Shown one piece after another: positions 23,016 through 32,170 of a stretch of DNA of 64,000 nt. A program made the translations under genes and the position numbers. The notes under the pieces were generated by a model that ran no database searches, was not told the origin of the DNA, and saw only the letters and a list, made by a program, of their open reading frames with translations. Numbering within the stretch: position 1 is the stretch's first letter; every line of letters starts with the position of its first letter. The DNA comes from Aromatoleum aromaticum EbN1. GTDB taxonomy: Bacteria; Pseudomonadota; Gammaproteobacteria; Burkholderiales; Rhodocyclaceae. The stretch is taken from positions 3,687,400-3,751,399 of the forward strand of contig NC_006513.1 of NCBI RefSeq assembly GCF_000025965.1, written 5' to 3'.

Positions 23016-25190
23016 TCAGGCCGCTTGCGCCTTGTCGGCGGACATCGGCTTGATCGGAACGTAGTAGCCGTCGGCACCGATCGGCGTCAGCGGCAAGCCA
23101 GCCTTGGTACGGCGCTTGCGCTCCTGCGACAGCGGCGGACACGCCTGGCAATCCGTATAAAGCACCATGCAATCGAGACAGTGCAGGCATTCGCGGTGAT
23201 CGATGCGCCCGTTCGCGTCGATCGCCTGCGCACCGCAGCCCACCGCGCAGGCCTTGCAGCTGCTGCATTCCTGCTTGCGGTCGAGGCCGAACCAGCGGAA
23301 CGTCGACGGCATCGCGAGCGATGCGCCGAGCGGGCACAGGTACTTGCAGAAAGGGCGCTCGATGAAGATCGACAGGCCGAGCAGACCTGCTGCGAAGAGC
23401 GTGTATGGCCAGCTTCTGTTGAACATTCCGACGAGGAAAGTGGTCTTGAACGGTTCGATTTCCGCGAGCTTCTCGGCCAGCCCCATCGAGAAGAAGGACA
23501 CGGCGAGCAGGCCGAAGAACACCCCGTACTTCACCCACTTCAGGCGGTCATGCCATTTCCGTGACAACTGGAACTGGAAGCGCTTGAGTCCCACCGCGCC
23601 GCCGAGCTTGTACAACAGTTCGGACAGCGAACCGAACGGACACAGCCAGCCGCAGAACAACCCGCGTCCCCAGAGGAAGACGGTCACGATGATGAAGATC
23701 CAGAACAGGAAGATGAACGGATCGGTGAGGAACAGTTCCCATGTCCATTGGAACAACAGGGCGTGGAACCAGGTAAGCACCTGCGTGATCGACGGCTGCG
23801 CGAGCAGGCCGAATCCGACAAAACCGATGCTGATGAGCCAGGCGCTGTATTTGAAGATATTGACCGGCCACTTGTTGTTGCGGCTGGCGCGGCGCGTGAG
23901 GCGGTCGCGGAACCCGTAGAGCGTACCGACGGCGATCAGCAGCGCTGCGAACAGGCCGATTTCGACGGCGCGCGTCTTCCATACGCGGACCCAGGGCGCA
24001 TCGGGCTTGATGACTTCCGGGCGGCCGCCTTCGAGGTAGGTTTCCGGCAGCCAGTATTCCGAATCGAAGTTCACGAAACTGCGTGTACCTGTTGCGCGAT
24101 CGACACGGTTGCCGAGAAACACGAATTTCCACGGGTAGGCTGCGGAGAAAGCTTTCGAACGGATGATGAAAATCGACGATTCATTAAATGCCGGCGCGCC
24201 GGCCGCTGCGAGACCATAAAGATTGACTGCGTCGAGGTCGCGGAACGTGAAGGAATCCGCCCCTTGACGGACCTGGACGCGATCGTAGATGCCGCCCCGC
24301 ACGAAACCCGAGCCCTTGAAGGATTCGATGCCGCCGGTGCGGATCACGAACAGCGCGTGCTCGCCTTCTTTCAGGCGGCTCATCAGGCTGCGCCACGGGC
24401 CATCACCGAGAACGGCCCGGCCGACATCCGGCTGGTTGAGATAGCCGAACCAGAGATCGATGAACGGCTTGCCACCGCGCGGCAGTCCGACCTGTTCCGG
24501 GGTCACGACGAGGCGCTGGACGCTGCCTTCATCCACGAGAGTAGCCCAGTCGGACTTGACTCCGGTTTCGACGAACTTGGCCGGCTCGCGCACGGTCGGC
24601 TTGAGGATGCCGACCTGACGCGCGACGTTCGTGCCGGAGGTCATCATCACCTGGTTCTGGGCGATCACGGTGACCGTCGCCCCGGAGATCGCGTCGAGGC
24701 CGATGATGTTCTCTTCCGGACGGGACTGGCCGATCTCGATGTTGTCGCCGACGAACTTGCCGAGGTATTGCTGGTTGAAGCCGATCAGCGCCGATTCCGG
24801 AATCCCGAGCAGGAGGATCGGCTCGGAATGCTTCAGCACTTTCACGCCGGTGAAGCGCCCCGCGGTGTCCATGCCGATCAGCGTGACGACCGGTTTGCCG
24901 GAATACGCCGGCGTGTCGGTGATGTCGGTCGACAGCATGACGTAGCCGATCTTGCGCTTCTCGCCGTTTTCTTCGACGTAACCTTCGACGTACGGCGGCT
25001 GCCCCTTGCGCTCCGAGAAGGATGTCGCTCCCGGCAGGACTTCCGTACAGGCCACGTAATCGCACATCTTGGGCGAAGTAGCGAGCTCGTCGGGAAGCTT
25101 TGCCTCGTACGCGTCGGCGAGGGCTGCGAACGCGGGAAGGATCAGGGCGAGGGACAGCAGGATATTACGAAAGACAGCGGGGAATTTCAT
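23016..25190 (-). CDS. nosR: NosR, membrane flavo-iron-sulfur protein for N2O reduction
   Basis: A 724-residue protein that supplies electrons from the quinol pool to NosZ and is needed for its expression or activity. In order: signal sequence (MKFPAVFRNILLS to about residue 25), periplasmic FMN-binding domain with the flavinylation motif ISGATVTVI, helices from about residue 400, two CxxxCP sites (CGWLCPFG and CKYLCPLG), and a C-terminal double [4Fe-4S] region with CSSCKACAVGC and CLHCLDC. Length fits the family. The ATG at 25190 places the signal peptide at the start; a frame to 25262 adds unlikely sequence. A 235-base region with its own AT-rich stretch separates it from nosZ. Confidence 0.95.
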   Translation of the reverse strand: MKFPAVFRNILLSLALILPAFAALADAYEAKLPDELATSPKMCDYVACTEVLPGATSFSERKGQPPYVEGYVEENGEKRKIGYVMLSTDITDTPAYSGKPVVTLIGMDTAGRFTGVKVLKHSEPILLLGIPESALIGFNQQYLGKFVGDNIEIGQSRPEENIIGLDAISGATVTVIAQNQVMMTSGTNVARQVGILKPTVREPAKFVETGVKSDWATLVDEGSVQRLVVTPEQVGLPRGGKPFIDLWFGYLNQPDVGRAVLGDGPWRSLMSRLKEGEHALFVIRTGGIESFKGSGFVRGGIYDRVQVRQGADSFTFRDLDAVNLYGLAAAGAPAFNESSIFIIRSKAFSAAYPWKFVFLGNRVDRATGTRSFVNFDSEYWLPETYLEGGRPEVIKPDAPWVRVWKTRAVEIGLFAALLIAVGTLYGFRDRLTRRASRNNKWPVNIFKYSAWLISIGFVGFGLLAQPSITQVLTWFHALLFQWTWELFLTDPFIFLFWIFIIVTVFLWGRGLFCGWLCPFGSLSELLYKLGGAVGLKRFQFQLSRKWHDRLKWVKYGVFFGLLAVSFFSMGLAEKLAEIEPFKTTFLVGMFNRSWPYTLFAAGLLGLSIFIERPFCKYLCPLGASLAMPSTFRWFGLDRKQECSSCKACAVGCGAQAIDANGRIDHRECLHCLDCMVLYTDCQACPPLSQERKRRTKAGLPLTPIGADGYYVPIKPMSADKAQAA

Positions 25191-25240
25191 GAGGCTTACC
25201 GTTTGGAGGGGTGTAGGTCGAATATAAAAAACCCTGTTTC

Positions 25241-25277
25241 CGTTGTAATTGTTCCTGGTCAATTAATAAATTAACGA
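25241..25277 (-). promoter_or_regulatory. AT-rich segment upstream of nosR
   Basis: Within GC-rich DNA this 37-base stretch is strongly AT-rich and carries the near-palindrome AATTAATAAATTAA and a TTGACC read on the minus strand. It could hold a promoter giving nosR separate expression from nosZ. No full FNR box is present, and no well-spaced -10 was found. Confidence 0.3.
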
Positions 25278-25312
25278 CTGCTGAAATACCATGAAAAACA
25301 ACGTTCGTAATT

Positions 25313-25341
25313 GGTGCCGAGTACCGTGGTGCCGAGTACCG
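25313..25341. repeat. Tandem 14-base direct repeat between nosZ and nosR
   Basis: GGTGCCGAGTACCG occurs at 25313-25326 and again at 25328-25341, one base apart. Each copy contains the small inverted repeat GGTGCCGAGTACC-like GGT/ACC ends. It may be part of an intergenic repeat with the hairpin that follows. Confidence 0.7.
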
Positions 25342-25373
25342 GCAAGCTCACGGTCGAGCGAGATTGGGAGTAT

Positions 25374-25410
25374 CGAGCCTGCCGGAGACAGCGAGTCTCC
25401 GGCAGGCTCG
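25374..25410 (-). terminator. Perfect 16-bp hairpin just downstream of nosZ
   Basis: CGAGCCTGCCGGAGAC, loop AGCGA, GTCTCCGGCAGGCTCG: sixteen uninterrupted pairs starting 16 bases after the nosZ stop. There is no T run on the minus strand, so it may attenuate transcription into nosR, protect the nosZ 3' end, or be a repeat element rather than a classical terminator. Confidence 0.6.
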
Positions 25411-25425
25411 ACAAGCTCGTAAAGC

Positions 25426-27387
25426 TTACGCTTCGACGATCATGCGGCTGCGCATTTCCAGATGCAGCGCGTGGCAGAAGTGGGTGCAGTAGCACCAGTA
25501 CACGCCGGGCTTGTCGGCGATGAACGTGACCGACTTCGTTTCCTGCGGGCTGACGGCGAAATTGATATCGTGCTTCGGGATGGCGAAGCCATGGGTCAAG
25601 TCCTCGACCTTGTCGTGGTTGGTCAGGATGATCGTCACTTCGTCACCCTTCTTGACCCTGAATTCGCGCAGGCTGTAAGCGGGCGCCTGGCTCGTCAGCT
25701 TGACCGTGACTTTCTTGCCTTCGCGGAACACGCCCGATTCCTTCGGATCCTTCACCGCATGCGGGAAATCCTCGAGGGTGTACACCTGACGCGTCTTGAT
25801 GATGTCGCGCCTGATGACGATCGAATCATGCGGCTCGGAGGTCACTGAGTGGTCGGCGACCAGCACCATCTTGTCTCCGCTGATGTCGATCATCTGCGCC
25901 GTTTCCGGATGCAGCGGGCCGACCGGCAGGAAGCGGTCTTTCGAGAACTTGTTGTCCGAGATGAAAAACTTGCCGTCCGCCTCTTTGGTTTCGCCCATCG
26001 ACGTGAAGCCGTGACCCGGCTGGTAGTGCACGTCGAGCCGGTCGACAACGGGAGTGGCAGTTTTGTCGCCTTGATACGACTTGATCGCCGCTTCGACGTT
26101 CCACTTGACGATCTGGCTGTCGAGGAACAGCGTCGTGTACGCATTGCCCTTGTTGTCGAAACCGGTGTGCAGCGGGCCAAGACCGATTTCCGGCTCGGCG
26201 ACGACGCATTCGCGCGCCTCCTTCACGCCACCGTCGAACCACTTCAGGACCTGCTCGTGGGAAATCACGGTCGCTGTCGGAGAAAGCTTGCCCGAGCAGG
26301 CGTAGTATTTTCCGTCCGGACTGGTATTGACACCATGCGGGTTCTTGGGAATCGGCACGTAGCAGGTCAGCGCAGTCTTCGGATCGGCGTTCGATGCCCT
26401 CAGGCCATCGACCACGGGGACTTTGGAGTCGCCGATATAAGTGACTTTCCCCGCCTTGACTGCTTCCTCGATGCGCGCGATGTTGAAAAACAGACACGCA
26501 TCCCACTCCGCAGCCATCGTTTCTTCGTAGTGGACACCCATTTCGACGTTGTACTGGTTCGTGCAGGCAAGCTTGCCGTCGTACGAACTGGCGACCAGAT
26601 CGCAGTTGCCGTCGATCAGCACTTGCCAGCGTACTTCCATCGATTCCGCGTCGACGCAGGAGAACACCGAACGGTACGCGGCGACGTCGTCGAGGCCGTG
26701 CCCGTCGTTCGGCAAGGGAATCGAGAATTCCGTGCCGCAGAAGACGCGCGTGGTGTGGTTGATCGCGGGATCGACCGGATCGCGCTTGTCAGGGAACGTG
26801 CCGTGAAAACCCTGGACGTTCGGCAGTTCGGTGATCTTGTCGCACTCCATCGTGTCGAGACGCACGCGGGCGAGCCGGCCATGGATCTTGTCGTTCACCC
26901 AGAGGTACTTGCCATCATAGGTGCCATCGGTATACGACGGGTGCACGTGGTGAGTGTCACCGGTCCGATACTTCATGCTGCCGTCGGGCTTGGTGCCGAT
27001 GATCGCCTTCGATTCGTTCGTGATCCCCCAGCCGACCATGCAGTCCGTATTGAATACCGGGATGCTCTTCAGCTGGCGGCCGGACGGCAGGCCGTAGATG
27101 CGCACGTCGCCCGAGTGGCCGCCACTCGAGAACGAATAATAGGTATCGAGTTGGCCCGGCGCGACTTCATACTTGCCGACATGCTCGACAGGCACGGCTT
27201 CGGCCGGGGCCGCAGCAGCGGGCGCGGCAGGTGCGGCGGACGGCGCCTGCTCCTGTTTGCACGCCGACAGCCCGACCGATAGTCCGGCGCCGGCAAGGCC
27301 GGCAAATGCTGCGGTATTGAGGAACTTCCGACGGCTGGGGTCCGGCTGACCGTCAAGCTTTTGATCCTGGTTCTGGTCCTGGCTCAT
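25426..27387 (-). CDS. nosZ: Nitrous oxide reductase NosZ, clade I
   Basis: A 653-residue periplasmic multicopper enzyme reducing N2O to N2, the last step of denitrification. The Tat signal SRRKFLN (18-24) marks the clade I type; an unusual Cys43 in a lipobox-like GLSAC and an Ala/Pro stretch (about 48-66) precede the beta-propeller. CuZ histidines are seen in GDTHHVH (146, 147, 149) and further His sites; the C-terminal cupredoxin domain holds the CuA ligands in CYCTHFCHALHLEM. GGAG eight bases before the ATG supports the start. It heads the nos unit. Its promoter region lacks a full FNR box. Confidence 0.97.
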   Translation of the reverse strand: MSQDQNQDQKLDGQPDPSRRKFLNTAAFAGLAGAGLSVGLSACKQEQAPSAAPAAPAAAAPAEAVPVEHVGKYEVAPGQLDTYYSFSSGGHSGDVRIYGLPSGRQLKSIPVFNTDCMVGWGITNESKAIIGTKPDGSMKYRTGDTHHVHPSYTDGTYDGKYLWVNDKIHGRLARVRLDTMECDKITELPNVQGFHGTFPDKRDPVDPAINHTTRVFCGTEFSIPLPNDGHGLDDVAAYRSVFSCVDAESMEVRWQVLIDGNCDLVASSYDGKLACTNQYNVEMGVHYEETMAAEWDACLFFNIARIEEAVKAGKVTYIGDSKVPVVDGLRASNADPKTALTCYVPIPKNPHGVNTSPDGKYYACSGKLSPTATVISHEQVLKWFDGGVKEARECVVAEPEIGLGPLHTGFDNKGNAYTTLFLDSQIVKWNVEAAIKSYQGDKTATPVVDRLDVHYQPGHGFTSMGETKEADGKFFISDNKFSKDRFLPVGPLHPETAQMIDISGDKMVLVADHSVTSEPHDSIVIRRDIIKTRQVYTLEDFPHAVKDPKESGVFREGKKVTVKLTSQAPAYSLREFRVKKGDEVTIILTNHDKVEDLTHGFAIPKHDINFAVSPQETKSVTFIADKPGVYWCYCTHFCHALHLEMRSRMIVEA

Positions 27388-27429
27388 GTGGGCGACTCCG
27401 TTCTACAAGATGATCAATATTCGCTGAGG

Positions 27430-27479
27430 CCTGCTCTCTTGCCGGAAGAGCGGCAGGACGCACAGTAACATGCAGTTAC
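27430..27479 (-). promoter_or_regulatory. Hairpin and inverted repeat upstream of nosZ
   Basis: A hairpin pairs CCTGC and CTCTT with AAGAG and GCAGG (27430-27457, small internal loop), and upstream of it GTAAC-ATGCA-GTTAC (27465-27479) forms a 5-5-5 inverted repeat. Either could be an operator or a leader structure of nosZ. The only FNR-like trace is a TTGAT half-site nearer the gene. Confidence 0.35.
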
Positions 27480-27637
27480 AACAATTGTCATATTCTTCGG
27501 GGCTGCATGCTAATGGAAGCGGTCGCATTGTTCCTTGACCGAAGACAAGGACACACGACGGCGTGGAATCCGAGACCGCACGAGCGCGTACGGTGGGGAT
27601 CGCAGCCTCTCAAGAGGGGCCCCCAGTTCATCAGGAT

Positions 27638-28165
27638 TCATGCTTGTGCGATGGAGACGAAGATCATCACCATGAGCGGTATCCAGAAGACCACGGCGAC
27701 GCTGTATACCATGTAGGTCACGTGCAGCGCCTCGAGATCGCCGCTGATTTGCAGTTCCATGCGAATATCGCGGTAAAGGGTACGCAGCGCGACGAAGTGC
27801 GCGAGCAGATGCACCGCGACGAGTGCGGCGAGGCTTGGAATCGCAAGAACGATTGCCGATCCCCAGAGCGGGGACGCGGCGCGCGCCGCGATCAGATAAG
27901 CTTGTGCGTGCGTCGGGCGCTGTCTCCCGACAGGGGTCGTGAGACGCAACATTCCGGCGAAGAGGTGGACCGAGGCGATTTCGGCAGCAAAAACCAGCAG
28001 CGCTACCCATTCCCAGTTCCCCGACGCCGGATTCATGCGGTAGATCTCCGGATGATCGCGCATCGCGAACACGATCATGAAAGGCGGAATCAACGCAAAG
28101 GGGAGCACTACGCGGCCGAAAGTGGCGCTGCGTGAAGGGCCTGATGTTTCCAACACAGTCTCCAT
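27638..28165 (-). CDS. YIP1-family membrane protein
   Basis: A 175-residue protein with five hydrophobic segments. The opening FGRVVLPFALIPPFMIVFAM and the AYLIAARAASPLWGSAIVLAIPSL block match the small bacterial YIP1-domain proteins, whose role is unknown. The start at 28165 overlaps the end of narL by 11 bases... the frame continues further upstream to 28216 but only inside narL. It is therefore co-transcribed with narXL, and it is followed by 250 bases before nosZ. A direct part in nitrate sensing is not indicated by any motif. Confidence 0.65.
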   Translation of the reverse strand: METVLETSGPSRSATFGRVVLPFALIPPFMIVFAMRDHPEIYRMNPASGNWEWVALLVFAAEIASVHLFAGMLRLTTPVGRQRPTHAQAYLIAARAASPLWGSAIVLAIPSLAALVAVHLLAHFVALRTLYRDIRMELQISGDLEALHVTYMVYSVAVVFWIPLMVMIFVSIAQA

Positions 28166-28175
28166 CAGCCCCGCA

Positions 28176-28856
28176 TCAGGCCTCGGAATCCTGCACGATT
28201 CCCTGTTCGACGGCAAAAACCGCAGCCTGCACGCGGCTCGTCAGGTTGAGTTTGCGCAGGACGTTCTGTACGTGAATCTTCACGGTGCTTTCAGCCAGTT
28301 CGAGCTTGCGCGCGATTTCCTTGTTGCTCTGCCCGCGCGCAAGAAAAGCAAGGATTTCGCGCTCGCGCGGAGACAGCTTGTTGAGTTCCGATGCGACCGC
28401 CGTCTGCGCCGCGGTTTTGACCGGAAGCTCGCCGCGCACGCCTTTCAGGAGTTTCCCCATCATCTGCGGCGAAATCACGGATTCGCCCTCGGCTGCCCTG
28501 TTGATTGCCGCGATCAGGGCATCGGCCTCGATGTTCTTGAGAAGATAGCCGCAGGCTCCCGCGCGCAACGTTTCGATGAGATCCTCGGCGTCTTCCGACA
28601 CCGTGAGCATCAGAACGTGGGAGTTCGGCGCCTCTTCCGCCATCATCGCGGCGGCGTCGCGCCCCGAGAGCCCGGGCATGTGCAGGTCGAGCAGCACGAC
28701 ATCAGGCTTGAGCTGCCCGGCGCGCTTGACGCCCTCCATGCCGTCGCCGGCCTCGCCGACGATCTCGAACTCCGCATGGCGCTGCAGCAGCGACTTGATG
28801 CCGCTGCGGAAAAGGGCGTGGTCATCGACCAGGAGGACACGGATCGGATCAGGCAT
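28176..28856 (-). CDS. narL: Nitrate/nitrite response regulator NarL
   Basis: A 226-residue LuxR/FixJ-type regulator. The receiver domain has the acidic pair in LLVDDHALFRSG, phospho-acceptor Asp in VVLLDLHMPG (about residue 58), and Lys in YLLKN; the C-terminal GerE helix-turn-helix reads LSPREREILAFLARGQSNKEIARKL with VKIHVQNVLRKL. It would activate nar and adjust other anaerobic genes when nitrate is present. The ATG at 28856 overlaps the narX stop by eight bases; a frame to 28916 runs within narX. Partner kinase is adjacent. Confidence 0.94.
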   Translation of the reverse strand: MPDPIRVLLVDDHALFRSGIKSLLQRHAEFEIVGEAGDGMEGVKRAGQLKPDVVLLDLHMPGLSGRDAAAMMAEEAPNSHVLMLTVSEDAEDLIETLRAGACGYLLKNIEADALIAAINRAAEGESVISPQMMGKLLKGVRGELPVKTAAQTAVASELNKLSPREREILAFLARGQSNKEIARKLELAESTVKIHVQNVLRKLNLTSRVQAAVFAVEQGIVQDSEA

Positions 28857-30804
28857 CGATGAGGTTTTCCTTCTTGACGCGGGAAAGTTCGACACGGATT
28901 TCGGTACCCTTGCCACGTGCGGAACGTATCGAGAATCGTCCGCCGATGCGCAGCGTCCGCTCTCTCATGATCTCGAGTCCGATGTGGGCCTCCTGCGCTG
29001 CGGTACTGCGGTCGGCTTCATCGAAACCGACGCCGTCGTCGCGAACGACCACCGAAAGTCCGTCGATGCCGCGGCGGATCACCACTTTCACAGACCGCGC
29101 ATTCGCGTGTTTGCGCACGTTCGACAGCGCCTCCTGGACGACATAGAGAACCTGCGTCTCGGCTTCCGCGTCGAGCGGGGCTGCATCGCCCAGCACGTCG
29201 AGGTCGGTGGCGATGCCGGTTTGTTCGGCCAGGCGACGCAGGGTCGCGGTGATCGCCAGGGCCAAGTCCTGTTTTTCGACGCGCGTGCGGAAATGCACCA
29301 GCAGTTCGCGCACGTCGTCATAGCTCTCCTGCACGCCCTGACGCAGCATCGCCAGCGTGTCGCGCGCTTCGCCCGCCTCATTGCGGTCGAGCGCGCTCTC
29401 GAGCATCTGCACCTGCAGGTTCATGAAGGCGAGACCCTGCGCGATCGAATCGTGCAGTTCGCGTGCGAGCAGGTTGCGTTCCTCCGATACGGCGTGTTCG
29501 CGCCCGCTCGCCTGCAGCCGCTGGTTCTCGATCGCGATGCCCAGCTGCTGGCCGAGCGTTTCGAGCAACAGGCGGTCGGAGTCGGAAAGGGGCCGAGCGC
29601 CGACGAAATACAGGTTGTAGATGCCGAGCGTCTGTTTGTTCGCGGTAATCGCCGTGGCCGTGATGACCTGGAAGCCTGCTCGCCGGCATACCGACAGCGT
29701 CAGAGCCGGATCGGGAGCGCTCAATTCCGACACCAGCGATGTCCCGCGCCGCACCGCCTCGCCGCACAGGCATTCGCCGCATTGGAGCACCGCCTCGCGA
29801 TCGATGAACTCCCGGTCGAGTCCGTTGTGCACGGTCAGGCAGAGATTCTCGGATCCGCTGTCGAGCAATCGCGCGGAGCTGGCCCCGGCACCGAAGGTCG
29901 CCTGGACGCGCTGCAGAAAACCTCTGCAAAGGCTGTCCACGTCACTGGGCTCACGCAGGAAAGCGCCGATATCGTAGAGGATTTCGAGTTCGCGGTTTTT
30001 TCCCTCGAGACTGCGCGTCTTTGCCGCGACCCGCTCCTCGAGCGTGGCGTACAGGCCTTGCAGGTGGACCGCCATGCGGTTGAAGCCTTCCGACAATTCG
30101 CCGAATTCGTCGCTCGCGAGCACCGGGACGCGCGCATTGAAATCCTCCTGTTCCATCCGCTTCATGCCGTCCTGCAGTTCGCACACCGGCTGGATCACGA
30201 GGACGAAGAAGAAACGGATCAGGACCAGTGTGCCGATGATCGCCAGCGCGATCAGGGACACTTGCGAGGCGCGCAGAATATCGGTGTTGCGGGCGTAGCT
30301 GCGCTCCATCTTGAGCACGACTTCGTTGATCCCGGAGACGAAGCTTTTGACGGTGCGATCGAATTCGGCCAGGCCGGGGCGACGGCGCTCGGGGTCGGAT
30401 GTGGCGATCAGGTCGGCGAGCACGGGACGGATGCGCAGGGACCAGAACTCGGCCATCTCGTCGAGATCCGCGGGAATGCCATTGTCGCGCGGGATGAACA
30501 GTGGCCGGCGCGGGTCACCGCGACGAAGTTCGCCGAACACACGTTCGAAGTCGTCGAATTCCGACTTCAGGGAAGCGGTAAACGCCATCGGATCATTCGA
30601 CGTCGCAGCCGGGCCACGTGCCAACAGGTGGTCGATGCGGTAGGCGCGCATCCGCAAACTGCCGGCATCGTTGATCGCGGCAGCCGCTCCTTCGAGCTGC
30701 CAGGAGATGAACAACGTCAGGCCGATCGCGGTGAGGGCGACAAGGAAAAACACCAGCAGAATGCCGGTGATTTTGGTGGCCAGACTGTTGCGCAGACGCA
30801 GCAT
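28849..30804 (-). CDS. narX: Nitrate/nitrite sensor kinase NarX
   Basis: A 651-residue sensor. First helix about 13-34, then the nitrate-binding P-box (Asn45 to about Ile57, with GSLRMRAYRI), periplasmic four-helix part, second helix about 183-203, HAMP, a GAF-like central module with a cysteine group (Cys342, Cys345, Cys347), HisKA_3 with phospho-acceptor His451 in ARELHDSIAQG, and a C-terminal HATPase (DDGVGFD). The cysteines lie where NarX-type sensors have a possible redox or metal site. It precedes narL on the same strand and follows narI by 104 bases containing a hairpin, so narXL probably has its own promoter. Confidence 0.94.
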   Translation of the reverse strand: MLRLRNSLATKITGILLVFFLVALTAIGLTLFISWQLEGAAAAINDAGSLRMRAYRIDHLLARGPAATSNDPMAFTASLKSEFDDFERVFGELRRGDPRRPLFIPRDNGIPADLDEMAEFWSLRIRPVLADLIATSDPERRRPGLAEFDRTVKSFVSGINEVVLKMERSYARNTDILRASQVSLIALAIIGTLVLIRFFFVLVIQPVCELQDGMKRMEQEDFNARVPVLASDEFGELSEGFNRMAVHLQGLYATLEERVAAKTRSLEGKNRELEILYDIGAFLREPSDVDSLCRGFLQRVQATFGAGASSARLLDSGSENLCLTVHNGLDREFIDREAVLQCGECLCGEAVRRGTSLVSELSAPDPALTLSVCRRAGFQVITATAITANKQTLGIYNLYFVGARPLSDSDRLLLETLGQQLGIAIENQRLQASGREHAVSEERNLLARELHDSIAQGLAFMNLQVQMLESALDRNEAGEARDTLAMLRQGVQESYDDVRELLVHFRTRVEKQDLALAITATLRRLAEQTGIATDLDVLGDAAPLDAEAETQVLYVVQEALSNVRKHANARSVKVVIRRGIDGLSVVVRDDGVGFDEADRSTAAQEAHIGLEIMRERTLRIGGRFSIRSARGKGTEIRVELSRVKKENLIDA

Positions 30805-30863
30805 GAACGCTCATTGCGAAAGAAGGCCTGCAGACTACGACGCAAGTCCTCCTCGAGCAAGAG

Positions 30864-30888
30864 CGGGCAGCACAAAATGTGCTGCCCG
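30864..30888 (-). terminator. Terminator between narI and narX
   Basis: CGGGCAGCACA, loop AAA, TGTGCTGCCCG: eleven perfect pairs, 20 bases after the narI stop. The minus-strand flank (CTCTTGCTC) is only mildly T-rich, but the position after the last nar gene supports termination. Confidence 0.65.
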
Positions 30889-30908
30889 ATACTACTTTCG
30901 ACTCAGGT

Positions 30909-31607
30909 TCAGGCTGCCTTGACCTGGCGCTTGGTCCGCACGATCTGGTAGGCACGACCCAGATAGCTGATCGGCGCAGTCCAGACATGGACGAGACGCG
31001 AGAACGGGAACAGCAGGAAGACCGTCATGCCGAAGAACATGTGCAGGCGGAACACCGGCTCGACCGCATCGAGCAGCGCCGGCTGCGGATTGAGCGTCAG
31101 CACGCTCTGCACCCAGCCCGACAGTGCGAGCATCACGCCCGGATCGCCATGGTTCGCATGACCGATCGAGATCGGCAGCGTCGACAGGCCCAGCAGCAGC
31201 GTGATCATCAGCCAGGAGATGATGAAGACGTCCATCGTGCGGCTCGCGGCGCGCACGCGCGCGTTGAACATGCGGCGCAGCCACAGGATGGTGCCGCCGA
31301 TCAGGCACATCGTGCCGAACACGCTGCCCGCGACGATCGCGAGCCACTGGTGGTCGAGGTCCGACACGCCGAGCGCGATCCAGAGCGCGTGGGGCAGCAC
31401 CAGCCCGGCGAAATGGCCGGCGAAGATCGCCAGGATGCCGATGTGGAACAGGTTGCTCGCGACCCACATGTAACGCTTCGACAGCAGCAGCGACGAGTCG
31501 GTCTTCCACGTGTACTGCTCGTTGTCGTAGCGGATCCAGCTGCCGACGATGAACACCGTCAGTGCGATGTAGGGGTATACCCCGAAAAAGAAGTTTTGCA
31601 GGTTCAT
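30909..31607 (-). CDS. narI: Respiratory nitrate reductase gamma subunit NarI
   Basis: A 232-residue di-haem cytochrome b that oxidises quinol and passes electrons to NarH. Five transmembrane helices are visible, with haem ligands His55, His65, His189 and His207, matching the positions of E. coli His56, 66, 187 and 205. GAGGAG precedes the ATG and the gene begins nine bases after narJ stops. It ends the narGHJI unit, with a hairpin 20 bases downstream. Confidence 0.96.
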   Translation of the reverse strand: MNLQNFFFGVYPYIALTVFIVGSWIRYDNEQYTWKTDSSLLLSKRYMWVASNLFHIGILAIFAGHFAGLVLPHALWIALGVSDLDHQWLAIVAGSVFGTMCLIGGTILWLRRMFNARVRAASRTMDVFIISWLMITLLLGLSTLPISIGHANHGDPGVMLALSGWVQSVLTLNPQPALLDAVEPVFRLHMFFGMTVFLLFPFSRLVHVWTAPISYLGRAYQIVRTKRQVKAA

Positions 31608-31616
31608 GATGTCTCC

Positions 31617-32162
31617 TCAGGCAGCCAGGCGAGCGAGGCTGCCCTGTTTCTCGATGATCCGGACCAGCTTCGCGTGACCGCTGCCGGATTTTTCCAGGTT
31701 GTCGGCGAGCACTTTCAGCACCTTCGCGACGTCGGCGAGGAACACCCGCGCCTCGTCGAGTTCGATCGTCGACACGAACTCGAGCATGACGGGCAGGTAG
31801 TCCGGCAGTTCCTTCTCGTCGACCTTCAGCCCGTAGCTGCGGTAGAACTCGCCGAGATCGATCAGCGCCGGTCCGCGCGTCTTCTCCTCGCCGAACAGGT
31901 GGTGAGTCAGGTGCAGGCTATGCTCGGCGGTGAGGTCGAAGCACTGGACGTAGTTGCCCTGCAGTTCGAGCGACTCGGTGGCAAGCATCGCGGTGATGAA
32001 CTCGGCGACCTGGCCCGCCTCGTCGGCGCTGAGGACATTCTCTTCATCGAGGCCGACGACGAAGGCGCGCGCGTCATTGCCGGTCATTTCGCGCAGTGCC
32101 GCGAGAAACTCGTCGTTCGGGTAGTCGAGAAGGGCGGAAAGCAATCGGAAAATTTTCATCAT
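31617..32162 (-). CDS. narJ: Nitrate reductase assembly chaperone NarJ
   Basis: A 181-residue cytoplasmic chaperone that holds apo-NarGH while the molybdenum cofactor and Fe-S clusters are inserted and then allows docking on NarI. The family pattern is clear: MKIFRLLSALLDYPNDEF at the start and YVQCFDLTAEHSLHLTHHLFGE in the middle. Two ATG codons in tandem (32162, 32159) follow AAGGAG; spacing slightly favours the second. It lies eight bases after narH. Confidence 0.95.
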   Translation of the reverse strand: MMKIFRLLSALLDYPNDEFLAALREMTGNDARAFVVGLDEENVLSADEAGQVAEFITAMLATESLELQGNYVQCFDLTAEHSLHLTHHLFGEEKTRGPALIDLGEFYRSYGLKVDEKELPDYLPVMLEFVSTIELDEARVFLADVAKVLKVLADNLEKSGSGHAKLVRIIEKQGSLARLAA

Positions 32163-32170
32163 CGTCTCCT

